Shown piece by piece: positions 9,728 through 20,414 of a stretch of DNA of 64,000 bases. The position numbers were made by a program, and so were the translations under genes. The notes below the pieces were generated by a model that saw nothing but the letters and a program-made list of their open reading frames with translations, had not been told where the DNA came from and did no database searches. Every line of letters starts with the position of its first letter. The first letter of the stretch is position 1. Origin of the DNA: Porphyra umbilicalis (Eukaryota; Rhodophyta; Bangiophyceae; Bangiales; Bangiaceae); assembly GCA_002049455.2 (NCBI GenBank), contig KV918774.1:186001-250000 (forward strand), written 5' to 3'.

Positions 9728-11009
9728 CCCCCGGAAGCCGCCCACGAAAGGAGGGGGGGGGGCCCGGGAGAGGCAAACCGACGTGGGAGACGGAACGGGG
9801 TGGTGGGGGGGTATCACCCCAGAAGGGGCCCACAAAGCAAGTAAAATAGCGCGCGCAAGCTCGAGCCCAAACCCGCCTTGCACCGGCCGCCGTCGAGGGC
9901 ACGGCCGCCGCAAAAAAAAGGCGCGCAAAAAAAGCGCGCGCACGACGGGCAGCCGCGTCAGCGACGATGGCGCTGGCGGGGGTGTGACGATACCGCGCAA
10001 GAGAGGCGGGTGATGGGCGGCAGGCCGTGGGGGGCATGAAGCACGCTTCCAACACGACGGCACGCCCTGCGAGCGTATGCCCCACCACCGACGCCACCGC
10101 CACATCCACACCCCCCCCTCAGGGACACGCACCAGGGGTGGCCCGCGCCCGCGCGGGGCCCAAGACTAAACGCGTTGCCTCGAGCCCCGCCACCACACGC
10201 CTGCGCTGGGCCTCGACGGCAGCCGCGGCCACGCTTCTCAGCACGAGGCCGACGATGCGTGGCGTGACGGCTGCCTCGCGCGAGCCCTCCCGAAGAGCTG
10301 ACAACCCCAGGCCGAGGCCGACAGACCGATAAAATGTGCGTGGACTCGCCCCCACCCCCTAAAAAGCGATACACTCCACCTCTTATTGCTTGGGGCCAAA
10401 GAGCCGCGGCCGACGCGGATAACTAGTGGAAGGTGCGAGCTAGAGCAAAGCGCCAGAAACGGGTCACGGGCACGGCGAAGAGAGAGGGCTCCAGCGGTCG
10501 CAGACGAAATGGAAGTCAGCTGGAGGCACGATTTCTGGACAAATTGTCCTGCTGATGGTGGTTCACCTCAACCAATGAAAAGTGGCTGTCCTGCTGACCA
10601 TACGGAAGCGGCAGCCAGGCATCTTAGCCCAGGTCCCTCAGTGCTGTCGCGCCCACCTGTCGGCTGTCAGCCGTCACTAGGGACTGCGAGCCGCCTGTGG
10701 GGGGGCACGCCAGCGCGGCCTGCTCATGTCCGACGGGCGAACGGCCAGCAGCGCACCACGCGGCCGCGGTGGGGGAAATTGGTGGACTCAGACAGCCTGG
10801 TCGGGGTGTCATAAGCAGGGCCTGCGGATCGTTTCTAAAACGATCCGCGGCGCGCGCATGGCGCGAGGCGTTCGCGTGGTAAGCCGCCACGCGGTGGCGT
10901 TCGCGGCCGCCGTGTCTCGGTCGCGTCGTCAGAACGACGCGTACCGGACCAGAGACTCGATAGAGACCGGCCCGTCCCAAACACATTCGGACACGGTGGG
11001 GTACGACCA
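9728..11009. other. Intergenic; one long hairpin, no gene recognised
   Basis: GC-rich with A7-8 runs at 9911 and 9929. A perfect hairpin sits at 10824-10848: arms GCGGATCGTTT and AAACGATCCGC around the loop CTA. No frame shows family motifs. Confidence 0.5.
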
Positions 11010-11490
11010 CGCTCGCAGCTGTTGGTGGTGGGCCCTGCCCGGGAGGAGGTGTGACGGGAGGGAACCACCTCGCTCGCAGCTGTTGCTGGTGGGCCCTGCC
11101 CGGGAGGGGGTGTGGCGGGGGGGCACCACCACGCTCGCAGCCGTTGGTGGTGGGCCCTGCCGGGAGGGGGTGTGGCGGGGGGGCACGACCACGCTCGCAG
11201 CTGTTGGTAGTGGGCCCTGCCGGGAGGGGGTGTGGCGGGGGGGCACGACCACGCTCGCAGCTGTTGGTGGTGGGCCCTGCTGGGGAGGGGGTGTGGCGGG
11301 GGGGCACCACCTCGCTCCCAGCTGTTGGTGGTGGGCCCTGCTGGGGAGGGGGTGTGGCGGGGGGGCACCACCACGCTCCCAGCTGTTGGTGGTGGGCCCT
11401 GCTGGGGTGGGGGTGTGGCGGGGGGGCACCACCACGCTCCCAGCTGTTGGTGGTGGGCCCCGCCCGGGCGACGTGTGGCGGGCGGCCACG
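11010..11490. repeat. 60-61-bp minisatellite, eight copies
   Basis: The start CGCTCGCAGCTGTTGGTGG (or CGCTCCCAG) recurs near 11010, 11071, 11132, 11192, 11252, 11313, 11374 and 11435. Most units contain TGGCGGGGGGGCACC. A 308-residue minus frame over it is just the repeat read out and is not called as a gene. Confidence 0.9.
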
Positions 11491-12172
11491 AAAAGTCTTG
11501 GCGCGCCTGTGCGCTCGCCACTTTGAGCTGTCCGTCAAGGTTCTTGTCATTCTTCAGTCTCGAGCTGTATGCAACAGCTGGTACGGCAGCGCCGCATCAC
11601 AGAGAGCCACGAACAGGGATCTCAGGCCGAGACTCGTTGCCCTGGATCTGCCTCCTTTTCTCGATCTCGAGGCCCACGACACTCGTTCTGGGGCGGATCA
11701 CCCGAATGCCGGTCGATCATCTGAGACATCCGTGCCAACGTGCGGCTCCCATGCTCCGTGGTGTGGGCCGCGGGAGAATACGTCTCACTCTCCATTGTGA
11801 TTCTCAGCAATTTCTCTCTGACGAGAGTACCATTGGCTGGGAGAATACCTTCCCCGTGTGACGTGGCAGCCCGTGGCGCCGCCATGTGGCGCTCAATCGA
11901 CGTTTTTAACGACGATCTCTCACTTTGTGTCATACATGTGCTTCGTGGCTGCATCGTGTCAAACGATCGCTGCCTTTCGTCGGCCTGTCGACCGCAATCT
12001 GCAGAGGATCTCGCGGATCACGCCACCTCAGAGGCTCCGAGATTCCGCCGAAAGGTTACTCCAAGGGATTGGGCCACGGACCGCCCACCAACACGGAGAA
12101 CTATCGATGGAAAAGTTGCCCGGTACGGAGTAACTCTATTGCACATATGGCCCATTTCAGGACCCTACAATG
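11491..12172. other. Intergenic; nothing recognised
   Basis: Lower-GC unique-looking DNA up to the left end of the TIR element at 12173. Short frames are present but without motifs. Confidence 0.4.
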
Positions 12173-12896
12173 CAGTCATTATTCGGTTTAATCCATCCCG
12201 GTTATATCCACAGTGGATATAACCGGGCCGAAGAACCCACCACAGGCGCCAAGAGAACGGGGAATGTGGACTGCAATCACATTTATGGTCGACCTTTTGA
12301 ACTTATTCTCAGGTAGGATCAACTTACACAAATCCTAGCTCATCCTGCTGGAATGGAACGCAATGTTGCCCTCGCAGATTACCCGCCGGTCTGCCTGAAG
12401 GCGGACTGCCTGCCTAACAGGGCCAACGCTGAGCTCAGACGCCATCCTGATGACGTTCAGCCTGTCGCTGACAACGAAAAGTTGGATGTGTCTTCTCTAG
12501 TAGCCATGATGGCCCACACGACGCTGCAGCGCGAGTTCAAGAGCGTAAGCGGTCCGACCATGCGCAGGTGATGCGTCGCTGGGCGCTGGCTGAGACCGAT
12601 GTTGAGGCTGTCGATGAAGCGGTTGACGTGGTTTTGGCTGGTGCGGACGATGAAGAGTGATGGGGCATGGTGGCTTGGTACGAGGCACACTCTTGCGTGA
12701 TCAGGTTCTGCGAAGGCAAGTAAAATTGGATTTCTTCGCGTCCGAGTTCCGCGTAAATGCTATTTTTCGTACTTCTCTTTCTTCCCAGTAGTATTGAAAT
12801 CACCTCACGGCAGCCGATCGCAAGTCGAGCCAAAGGAATCTAAGTACTGTCAGCGACTGTAAACAAATGGCGATGGATTTAACCGAATAATGACTG
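12173..12896 (+). mobile_element. 724-bp TIR element (MITE-like), copy A
   Basis: Begins CAGTCATTATTCGG and ends CCGAATAATGACTG, with terminal inverted repeats of about 25 bp. It is followed by TA; the left flank is TG where TA would be expected. Near the left end is a perfect palindrome, CCCGGTTATATCCAC (12197-12211), one base, then its complement. An open frame of about 98 residues on the minus strand (12537-12833, starting ARLAIGCREVISILLGRKRS) is kept in both copies but has no family I recognise. No transposase is visible, so it would move in trans. Confidence 0.85.
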
Positions 12897-13254
12897 TAGG
12901 CGGCCCGTGAGGGGGCGCCACGACGCGAGCCCAATTGAGAATTTAAGGATAGTCCTTTGACATTGCTAGGTTTGCTCTTAGGCAGCCAAAACGCCCTCAC
13001 GACGCCCTAAGTAGCACACTCAGCATTAACGATATCTGTCAAGTGGCACCCATGTTTTTCTTTCTTATGTCATGTTTGTGTCAAGACCGGGTGCATGTCC
13101 TCAACAAAGGTGCACAGCCGCCACCTGCTGAATCATGTAGACCCCCCTGAAATCTATCTCTTCGCGACGCCTTGCTGACGCCTTTTTGAGTTCGGGCGTT
13201 CGGGGCGCACGACGCCCAAATGACGCCCTGGTGACGCCCTTAACGATGCACTTA
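12897..13254. other. Spacer between the inverted element copies, rich in ACGCCC motifs
   Basis: 358 bp. Variants of GACGCC recur (near 12990, 13157, 13169, 13209, 13221, 13232), several as TGACGCCC. This resembles the subterminal motif arrays of some DNA transposons, but no matching ends were found. Confidence 0.45.
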
Positions 13255-13978
13255 CAGTCATTATTCGGTCATATCCATCGCCATTTGTTTACAGTCGCTG
13301 ACAGTACTCAGATTCTTCTGGCTCGACTTGCGATCGGCTGCCGTGAGGTGATTTCAATACTACTGGGAAGAAAGAGAAGTACGAAAGATAGCATTTACGC
13401 GGAACTCGGACGCGAAGAAATCCAATTTTACTTGCCTTCGCAGAACCTGATCACGCAAGAGTGTGCCTCGTACCAACCCACCATGCCCCATCACTCTTCA
13501 TCGTCCGCACCAGCCAAAACCACGTCAACCGCTTCATCGACAGCCTCAACATCGGTCTCAGCCAGCGCCCAGCGACGCATCACCTGCGCATGGTCGGACC
13601 GCTTACGCTCTTGAACTCGAGCTGCAGCGTCGTGTGGGCCATCATGGCTACTAGAGAAGACACATCCAACTTTTCGTTGTCAGCGACAGGCTGAACGTCA
13701 TCAGGATGGCGTCTGAGCTCAGCGTTGGCCCTGTTAGGCAGGCAGTCCGCCTTCAGGCAGACCGGCGGGTAATCTGCGAGGGCAACATTGCGTTCCATTC
13801 CAGCAGGATGAGCTAGGATTTGTGTAAGTTGATCCTACCTGAGAATAAGTTCAAAAGGTCGACCATAAATGTGATTGCAGTCCACATTCCCCGTTCTCTT
13901 GGCGCCTGTGGTGCGTTCTTCGGCCCGGTTATATCCACTGTGGATATAACCGGGACGGATTTAACCGAATAATGACTG
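13255..13978 (-). mobile_element. 724-bp TIR element (MITE-like), copy B, inverted
   Basis: Same length as copy A and in the opposite orientation, flanked by TA on both sides (13253-13254 and 13979-13980), which fits a TA target-site duplication of the Tc1/mariner-pogo type. Only a handful of substitutions separate the two copies (for example the encoded RSTKN versus RSTKD and LQREF versus LQLEF). Copy B is the minus-strand counterpart of copy A. Confidence 0.85.
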
Positions 13979-14009
13979 TAACGACTCCCCGGGCGTTCTG
14001 AGCAACCCT

Positions 14010-14035
14010 AGCACGTGCTGGCCTGTGCGCACAGG
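14010..14035. other. Two adjacent perfect palindromes
   Basis: AGCACGTGCT (14010-14019) and CCTGTGCGCACAGG (14022-14035), just outside the left inverted repeat of the pogo-like element. Confidence 0.8.
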
Positions 14036-14060
14036 CAGTTTTGGCCATTGTGATCAGTGA

Positions 14061-15936
14061 GTCACGCACGCAATTGAACAATTTGGTTCGGATTTGAACA
14101 TCCCACCGGGTGCCAGAAGTAATAAGAACCACATCCTAAAAGAAATATAAGTGGATTATCGAGCGGAAGCAACAATCGGACCTAGGCCGCAGCCGGCTCC
14201 TCGGATGCGCTGCAGGTGGCACCGTGTTGTGCAATTTCAACCGCGGCAGTTGCACCACGCTTGCAGCCAGGGCAAAGGCGGAAAGAGCCGCAGGCACACA
14301 CGTGCCACCCCCCCCCGCCCCGGTGCTCTTTCTTGACGCATGACCGGCAGGTGCGGGATACGCGAGCCGCGGCCTTCTCGGCACGCTTCTTGACCTTATT
14401 CTCGCGCCTCTGGACCCGCTCCACCGCCCTCTGGCGCACCTCCTTCTCCTTGCGCAGCCGTTCCGCGGTGCGCTGGCGGTCTTGCTCCAGCAAGGCCTCG
14501 GGGGAGTGCAGTATCGCCCGCTGTACCGACGCTTCGCCCGCTCTGACCTCCTTCGCCGCCTCGGACACCCTCTCCCTTGACGCCCGGATGACCTCCGCGG
14601 CTGCTGCCCGCGCCTGGTCGACCACGGGGGTCGCGTCCTCCCCCACGCCGAGGTTCTCCTTCGCCCGGGCAATGATCACCGCGCGGTCGAAGGGAAAAAG
14701 CCCTGTCTTCCGAAACCCCTCCAGTACGATGTGAGGCTCGAAGGCCTTGCGCTCGGCGACGAAAGCCGACGCCAGCAGGGAGTCGCGGGTGCCCGTATTG
14801 GTCATCATCCCGTCAATTGTCAGCTGCTCGTTGGAGCCTCGCATCACCACGTGGAAGGAACCAAAGGGGGAGGCGTCCAGGGGCTGGATGAAGCGGGAAG
14901 CGTTGGGGGGTAGAAAGAACAAGTACACCTTGCGCTCCAGCGCCTTCTCCAGCGTCGCCGGGCGCATGTGGGCGCCGAGACGGTCACCAAACAGCAGCAA
15001 GTTGGTTGACGGGTTACGGACAGCCCACTCGGCGGCCACCAGGTCCACCACGTTGGAAAACGTGTCGCCGTCCAGGAAGCCCGTCTCCGTCCAGCAGTAG
15101 AAACGCGGCCACGACCGCCGGCTCGTCCGTGGGGCGGCGTGAAGCCGGAACTGCACGTCCGCATCCTCCCCCTCCACAAACTTAGCCTTCATGACGTACA
15201 CGCTGAGGAAGACGCTACCGTCCGCGGCAATAAACGTCAGTAGCGAGGCCACCGTGCTGTGGCGCGTCGCCAGCGCGTTCGAGCGCTCCTTGGCCGTCAT
15301 GTGGATGCGCTTCGTGACCATCTTTCCCCCCTTGTTGACAACACGCGTTTCGTCGTAGTTCATGATGGCCGCCGGGGTGAAATAGTGGGTTTTGAGCAGG
15401 TCGTCCAACTCGTTACAGAAGCCGTCGACCGACTCCATCGCCTGAGGCCCCGCGCGCTTGTCGGCGAGGGCTTTGCAAGACCTCTGGGACAGCTCCTTCT
15501 TGTGCCGCTTCACCCACCGTGGGACCCAGGCGCGCGACACCTTGTGGCCCCACCTCTGCAGCACCAAATCGCGAAGCTGCAGGGCGGATAGGGGCATGTT
15601 GTTGATACTAAACGCCTGCGCCAGCGCAACCAGCGCGGTGTCTTCCTCCCGCGACAGCACGGCGTTGCCGTGCGGCATGGGGGACGTCGACGGGGATCGA
15701 CGGTCAGCCATCCGGAGAGCGTCGACACTCACCCCAGTCTCGGCCGCAGTCGCGGAAAGCGCTGCGGGCAGGTTGCCGTGGGTCTTCTTCAGCTCCTCCA
15801 ACCGGGGCAGGGCGTCAGCTGTCTTCATGGTGAGGGATATGGGGGGTGTTGCGGCAGGGAGCGTGGAAAAAAAAGGGCGGGTTGGCGGCCGGCGAATGTT
15901 CAGATCCGAACCAAATTGTTCAATTCCGTGCGTGAC
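14061..15936 (-). mobile_element. Pogo/Tigger-like DNA transposon
   Basis: Two 41-bp inverted repeats bracket the transposase gene: 14061-14101 (GTCACGCACGCAATTGAACA...) and 15896-15936 as its reverse complement, with two mismatches. The exact outer ends are uncertain by some tens of bases because the identity fades outside. Hairpins lie just outside both inverted repeats. The transposase frame is intact, so the element may be active or recently so. Confidence 0.8.
14182..15828 (-). CDS. Pogo/Tigger-like DDE transposase with C-terminal Cys-rich tail
   Basis: 548 residues from the ATG at 15828. That ATG lies inside the inverted repeats; an upstream in-frame ATG at 16086 would lie outside the element, so I reject it. 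The N-terminus has two helix-turn-helix regions: about residues 5-45, and a CENP-B-type one near 55-115 (SREEDTALVALAQAF ... RWVKRHKKEL). The DDE_1 catalytic core shows D159 in NYDET, D282 in GDRLGAH and D318 in FIQPLD, preceded by FLPPNAS. This is the classical cut-and-paste enzyme that cuts at the inverted repeats and inserts at TA. The C-terminus is coiled and basic, then has paired cysteines (CRSC ... HVCACG ... CPGC) that may bind zinc; this tail is less usual for pogo enzymes. Confidence 0.88.
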   Translation of the reverse strand: MKTADALPRLEELKKTHGNLPAALSATAAETGVSVDALRMADRRSPSTSPMPHGNAVLSREEDTALVALAQAFSINNMPLSALQLRDLVLQRWGHKVSRAWVPRWVKRHKKELSQRSCKALADKRAGPQAMESVDGFCNELDDLLKTHYFTPAAIMNYDETRVVNKGGKMVTKRIHMTAKERSNALATRHSTVASLLTFIAADGSVFLSVYVMKAKFVEGEDADVQFRLHAAPRTSRRSWPRFYCWTETGFLDGDTFSNVVDLVAAEWAVRNPSTNLLLFGDRLGAHMRPATLEKALERKVYLFFLPPNASRFIQPLDASPFGSFHVVMRGSNEQLTIDGMMTNTGTRDSLLASAFVAERKAFEPHIVLEGFRKTGLFPFDRAVIIARAKENLGVGEDATPVVDQARAAAAEVIRASRERVSEAAKEVRAGEASVQRAILHSPEALLEQDRQRTAERLRKEKEVRQRAVERVQRRENKVKKRAEKAAARVSRTCRSCVKKEHRGGGGWHVCACGSFRLCPGCKRGATAAVEIAQHGATCSASEEPAAA

Positions 15937-15940
15937 AGTA

Positions 15941-15989
15941 CAGCCGATGACTCGGCTGACTTGGTTCTCGAAGGACGCACGAGAACCAA
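15941..15989. other. Two consecutive perfect hairpins
   Basis: CAGCCGA with TCGGCTG (15941-15958), then TTGGTTCTCG with CGAGAACCAA around a 9-base loop (15961-15989). They lie between the pogo right end and the SF3B1 start and could be element sequence or SF3B1 leader. Confidence 0.8.
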
Positions 15990-16322
15990 CACTTACCTTT
16001 TCGCCAACCCTCCCATCGGCTCTGCCCGATCTCACTTTTATTCTGAACCAGTCTTTACCTGGGTCCCGGACGTAACGATTGGTCACGGTGCGCCGTTTCC
16101 AGGTTTATGCATGGTATGCCGGGCCGTAGCCAGCCAGACCTCGTCTTGCTTCTCGTACTTGGGTACCGAGAGGAGACCTGCCACGGCTCCGCCGACGGGC
16201 CGCGTGCCCGACTCTTGTCCGTCACGACGGGCGCCGCTCGTCACGACGGCCGCCGCCCCGCCGCCGTCCACTGTCGTCCCGTCGCTCTACCCCCCTCCCT
16301 CCCTCCCTCCCCCGCCATCACC

Positions 16323-16711
16323 ATGGGCGTTGCAAAGCGCCGTCGGTGGGACGTTGACACTTCTGAAGTGTCAGACGGTCCCCCCGCGGCGCCGTCCAAG
16401 TGGGACGCGGCCCCCGGTGGCGGTGTCGGCGACGCCCCGCCGCCGGCGCCGCCGACCACCAAGTCCCGCTGGGACGCGACGCCCGATGTCGCCTCTGCCT
16501 CTGCCGGAACCGCTGACGCGCCCGACGCAACGCCGTTGCTCAGTTCCCTGACGGCCCCCGCCGGGACGGGCGCGCCCGCGTCCGCCGCCTCCCGCTGGGA
16601 CGTGACGCCGGTGCTCGGTGGCGCCGCCTCCGCGGCGGCGGGCGGGCGGGCGGGCGGCCCGGGCGTGGCAGCGTCCACGCCATCCCGCTGGGATGTCACC
16701 CCCGTGGTGGG

Positions 16712-16742
<31 letters not shown>

Positions 16743-19700
16743 GGCGCGACGCCGTCCAAGCGCTCCCGGTGGGACGAGACGCCCGACGTGGCGGCTTCGG
16801 GGGGTGGCCCCCTCGGCGGGGCGACGCCCCTCATGGGCGCCGGCGGGGTGTTTGGGGCCACCCCCACCGTCGGCAGCGTCGGCGGCGCGCCGCTGATGAG
16901 CGCCGAGGCGCTCGCCGCCGCCCGCGTTGCGGCCGACGCGGCCGCCCGCAGCCGGCCGGTGACGGACGAGGAACTCGACGCGCTGCTCCCCACCGACGGC
17001 TTCAAGGTGCTCACCCCCCCCGAGGGGTACGTGCCCAAGCGGCGGCGGCCGGTGGCGGCGACGCCCCTCCTGACGCCCCTCATGACGCCCGTCGGCGGCG
17101 GCACGCCGGTGGTGGGCGGCGCGGGTTCGGGCGGCCCCTTTGGCGCCACCCCGCTGTACGTGCTTCCCGCCGAGGGTGGGGTGACCGCCGATGCGGTTGG
17201 CATCCCGGCGCTGCCCCCCGGCTTGGATGGGATTGAAATGTCGGCGGAGGACTATGCGGCGTTTGGGACCATCCTCGGGCCTGATGGGAAGAAGGACTCA
17301 AAGGAGCTGTCGCCCGCCGAGCAGAAGAAACGACGCATCATGAAGCTGCTGCTCAAGGTCAAAAACGGGAGCCCGGTGATGCGCAAAGCCGCCTTCCGCA
17401 CGCTGTCGGACAAGGCGGTGGAGTTTGGGGCGGGTCCGCTCTTTGACGCCCTTCTGCCACTGCTCGTCTCGCCGACGCTTGAGGAGCAGGCGCGGCACTT
17501 GCTGGTCAAGGTCATTGACCGGGTGCTCGCCAAGCTCGAACACCGCATCCGCCCGTACGTGCACAAAATCCTCGTCGTCATGCAGCCGCTGTTGATCGAC
17601 GAGGACTACCACGCGCGCGCCGAGGGGCGGGAGATCATTGCCAACTTGGCCAAGTCGGCGGGCCTGGCGACGATGCTCGCCACGATGCGGCCAGACATTG
17701 ACAACCCGGACGAGTACGTGCGGAATACGACGGCTCGGGCGCTGGCGGTCGTTGCGTCTGCGCTCGGTATCCCGTCGATGCTCCCCTTCCTCCGCGCCGT
17801 CTGCGCGAGCCGCAAGTCGTGGGAGGCGCGGCACACGGGCGCCAAGGTCGTCCAACAGCTATCCATGCTGGTCGGCTGCGCGGTGCTGCCGCTCCTCAAC
17901 CAGCTCGTCGGCGCCATCGCGGCGGGCCTCACCGACGAGCAGGGCAAGGTGCGCACGATTACGGCGTTGGCGCTTGCGGCGCTCGCTGAATCATCGGCCC
18001 CGTACGGCATTGAGGCGTTTGACGGGGTGCTCAAGCCACTCTGGAAGGGCATCCGGCAGCACCGGGGCAAGACGCTGGCGGCCTTCCTCAAAGCCGTCGG
18101 CGCACTGCTGCCGCTCATGGATGCGGAGTACGCGTCCTATTACACCTCGGAGGTGGCAGGGGTACTCAAGCGGGAGTTTCGCTCCCCCGACGATGAGATG
18201 CGAAAAATTGTGCTGGCCGTCGTCTCGCAAGCCGTCGTCTGTGATGGCGTCACCGCCGAGTACGTGCGGGACGAGCTGCTCGCCGACTTCCTGGCCGACT
18301 TTTGGGTCGTCCGCACCGCCGCCGATCGACGGGCCGCCCGCACGCTCGCCGACACGACCGTGGCGGTGGCGGGCAAGGTCGGCGGCGCGCTCGTGCTCGA
18401 CCACTTGGCGCCGCTGCTTAAGCACGCGTCGCCGCCCCTGCGACGGCTGTCGGTGGATACCGTCGCGCGCATTGCCGGAGACCTGGGTTTGGCTGACGTG
18501 GACTCCCGGCTGGAGACTCTGCTCGTCGACGGCCTAATTGTGGCGCTGCAGGAGGAGCACGGCGGGCCAGGCGGCGGCGGCGGCGACGGCGGCATGTCTT
18601 CCTACGGCTCGGGCGACGCGGCGGTCAAGGCCGTCTCCACGGTTGTTGCTCAGCTCGGCACGCGCGCCGCTTCGTACCTCCCCCAGCTGGTGCAGCTGGT
18701 CAAGTGGCGGTTGAACCACGCGTCTGCCAAAGTCCGCCAGCAGGCGGCGGACCTGGTCGGCGGCCTGGCCCCCGTCCTCGGGGACTGTGCGATGACGGAA
18801 CTCCTCCAACACGTCGGGGAGGTGCTCTTTGAGTTCCTCGGCGAAGAGTTCCCAGATGCTCTCGCGGGCATCCTCGGCGCCCTGTCGGCGGTGCTCGCAG
18901 TCCTCGGTGTGGAGGAGATGCGTCCAGGCGTTGGGGAGCTGCTTCCCCGCCTGACACCAGTGCTCAAGAACCGCCACGAGCGGGTGCAAGAGAACGCCAT
19001 CATCCTCGTCGGCCGGATTGCGCGGGGCGGTTCCGAGCGGGTGTCCCCCAAAGAGTGGATGCGGGTGTGCTTTGAGTTGCTGGAACTCCTCAAGGCACCG
19101 CGCAAGAGCGTGCGCCGCGCGGCGGTGGCGACGTTTGGCAACATTGCCGCGGCGATAGGTGCGGACGACGTCCTCACTACCCTCCTCAACAATCTCAAGG
19201 TGCAGGAGCGACAGCAGCGGGTGTGCACGACGGTGGCCATTGCCGCTGTGGCGGGTGCGTGCGGCCCCTACACGGTCGTGCCGGGCCTGCTGCACGAGTA
19301 CCGGACGCCTGCCCTTAACGTGCAAAACGGGGTGCTCAAGAGCATTGCCTTCCTCTTTGAGTCGATCGGCTCGGAGGGGCGCGATTACGTTTACGCCGTG
19401 ACGGGGCTGCTCGAAGACGCCCTGTCGGACCGGGATCTGGTGCACCGCCAGACGGCTTGCTCGGCGGTCGCCCACATTGCCCTCGGCGTGGCGGGCTACG
19501 GCTATGAGGACGCGTTGGTGCACTTGCTCAACTACGTGATGCCCAACGTGTTTGAAACAAGCCCCCATGTGCTCAACGCGGTGCTCTTTGCCATCGAAGG
19601 GTGCACCGTCGCCCTCGGCCCGGCCGTCATCTTTGCGTACTTGCTGCAGGGGCTCTTTCACCCGGCCGCCAAGGTGCGCGCCATCTACTGGCGCATCTAC

Positions 19701-19946
19701 AACACGCTCTACGTGTACGGACAGGAGGCCCTGATCCCGGCGTGGCCTCGCCTGGACGGGCTAGGCGCTGTCCACGCAGACGGCATTGCCGCCGCGGGTG
19801 TTGAGGGGGCAGCCGCAACCGCGGCCGCATCGGCACGCAACCGAGTGGCGGCCGTCGGCGATGGAGATCCCGGTGCGATGGCCCATGTGCCCGGGGAGTG
19901 GCCCGACAACCGTTATGCTCGGCCAGAGTTGGACTTCGTGTTGTGA
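16323..19946 (+). CDS. SF3B1: Splicing factor 3B subunit 1 (SF3b155)
   Basis: 1207 residues, somewhat shorter than the 1304 of human. It is the HEAT-repeat scaffold of the U2 snRNP SF3b complex that clamps the branch-site helix in the nucleus. The N-terminus has six W-centred motifs ([23 protein letters not shown], two SRWDVTP, SRWDETP), the kind that bind UHM domains and are cyclin-kinase targets. [10 protein letters not shown] and GYVPKRRR follow. HEAT repeats fill about residue 330 to the end, with segments such as [20 protein letters not shown] and [16 protein letters not shown] matching the family almost word for word. The C-terminus ends RPELDFVL. The lysine of QGKVRT (K542) is at the position of human K700. 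The start is the ACCATGG at 16323; the frame is open 72 codons further up (to 16107) but without conserved residues. No introns. Confidence 0.97.
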
Positions 19947-20414
19947 TGAGTGCTTCCTCCGTGCTAAAGACCGTGTGTGTGTCTTGTTTTGGCCAATGGC
20001 AAGCCGGGTTGAGTGCGAGCGTCATCGCTGGGTCCCCGCTTTAGTACTGACGGTTTGCTGCAGGCGTGCTCAACGCCTGGTGCCTGACCAATGCCTCGTG
20101 TGCGCTGTTGCTCTGTTGTTCCTTGGGTTACTGCGTTCATGTGTGCTCCAGTGCATTCGTGAAACTCTCCTCGTTACGTCCCGTATCACGCCTGTTGGCG
20201 GTGGTGGTCTCGTCAACAAATGAAATCAGCGTGGCTCGTGGCACAGCTGCTGGACGTGGCAGCGCACGGAGGTCCTCTTCTAGTCGGACAGCATGACGGC
20301 ATCGGGAAGAAAGGTTTTATGTGTTTTTATTTGTTGCACCCTTTGTCCTTGGCCTTTTTTTACACGGCTGTGCAGCAGCCGGAGCTTCAGCGTCATGCCC
20401 CTCAAAAACAAATC
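19947..20414. other. Convergent intergenic region between SF3B1 and the desaturase
   Basis: 468 bp holding both 3' ends. It has TGTG runs just after the SF3B1 stop and T-rich stretches near 20320-20365, but no clear AATAAA. Confidence 0.6.

Noticed and set aside
10624-11550. 308-residue minus-strand proline-rich frame
   Set aside because: The 60-61-bp minisatellite read out; unit length is not constant and plus-strand frames are just as open.
15829-16086. Upstream extension of the pogo transposase
   Set aside because: It would cross the right inverted repeat and start outside the element.
16107-16322. Upstream extension of SF3B1
   Set aside because: In frame but not conserved in type, and the ACCATGG at 16323 opens directly on the expected N-terminus.
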